DNA of 12,262 nucleotides from the NCBI GenBank assembly GCA_031276775.1, contig JAISML010000226.1, positions 1 through 12,262 of the forward strand. Reading direction: 5' to 3'. The DNA comes from Eubacteriales Family XIII. Incertae Sedis bacterium. GTDB taxonomy: Bacteria > Bacillota > Clostridia > Peptostreptococcales > Anaerovoracaceae. A program made the position numbers and the translations under genes. The notes under the pieces are model-generated. The model saw only the letters and a program-made list of their open reading frames with translations, had not been told where the DNA came from and did not search any database. Shown piece by piece: positions 12,187 through 12,262 of this stretch. Every line of letters starts with the position of its first letter. Position 1 is the stretch's first letter.

Positions 12187-12262
12187 ATCCGTATAAAACA
12201 AATTGCGCGTGGCTTGCATCAGGGTGACGAAGACTTTCGGGGCGCATCGATTTTGATTGTTG

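Larger units (their letters stand above)
11887..12262. other. Intergenic region upstream of the dcw operon
   Basis: No protein gene is convincing here on either strand. Short open frames exist, but they overlap each other and lack family signatures. The region contains the mraZ promoter upstream elements, several palindromes, a LexA-like box and, near the right edge, a plus-strand promoter reading out of the window. It is probably a divergent control region between the dcw operon and an unseen gene to the right. Confidence 0.7.

Noticed and set aside
11975..12247. 90-codon minus-strand open frame upstream of mraZ
   Set aside because: No domain or membrane pattern, no good ribosome binding site, and it runs through both palindromes and the opposing promoter.
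1..12262. tRNA, rRNA, CRISPR array, insertion sequence or phage genes
   Set aside because: No clover-leaf sequence, spaced repeat array, transposase or terminal inverted repeat could be seen. The window is explained by housekeeping genes and their control regions.

Overview
The window is a Gram-positive-type division and cell wall (dcw) cluster. It lies entirely on the minus strand, so it reads from about position 11,890 down to position 1. Gene order is mraZ, rsmH (mraW), ftsL, a SpoVD/FtsI-type penicillin-binding protein, murF, mraY, murD, ftsW, murG, ftsQ (divIB) and the first 29 codons of ftsZ. The G+C-rich composition, strong GGAGG ribosome binding sites, TATAAT-type promoters, a class B PBP ending in one PASTA domain and a DivIB-like FtsQ with a long basic cytoplasmic tail all suggest a G+C-rich Firmicutes/Clostridia lineage. 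No genus can be named from the sequence alone.

Layout. Positions 12262-11887 form an intergenic region with no convincing protein gene. It holds operator-like palindromes, a LexA-like box, an outward-facing plus-strand promoter and the mraZ promoter. Positions 11830-352 are one tightly packed transcription unit. Four junctions are 4-nt ATGA overlaps (mraZ/rsmH, murF/mraY, ftsW/murG, murG/ftsQ), ftsL/PBP overlap by 11 nt and murD/ftsW by 14 nt. rsmH/ftsL are separated by 18 nt and mraY/murD by 19 nt. The one larger internal gap is 119 nt between the PBP gene and murF, where murE often sits in related clusters. Positions 351-90 are a second control region with an extended -10 promoter for ftsZ.

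Function. MurF and MurD make the UDP-MurNAc-pentapeptide precursor. MraY attaches it to the lipid carrier (lipid I) and MurG adds GlcNAc (lipid II). FtsW polymerises glycan strands with the PBP transpeptidase, under control of FtsQ/FtsL at the septum, which FtsZ positions. MraZ is the likely autoregulator and RsmH is the 16S rRNA methyltransferase that habitually travels with it. murE, murC, murB and ftsA are absent from this stretch and are presumably encoded elsewhere.

I do not see an undescribed multi-gene system. The points worth a second look are regulatory and structural: a G8 tract that could join MurF to MraY in frame by a -1 shift, the palindrome/LexA-like cluster upstream of mraZ, 10-bp-phased MraZ-box-like repeats over the mraZ promoter, internal extended -10 promoters, and recent-looking tandem repeats in ftsL and in the murE-less gap.
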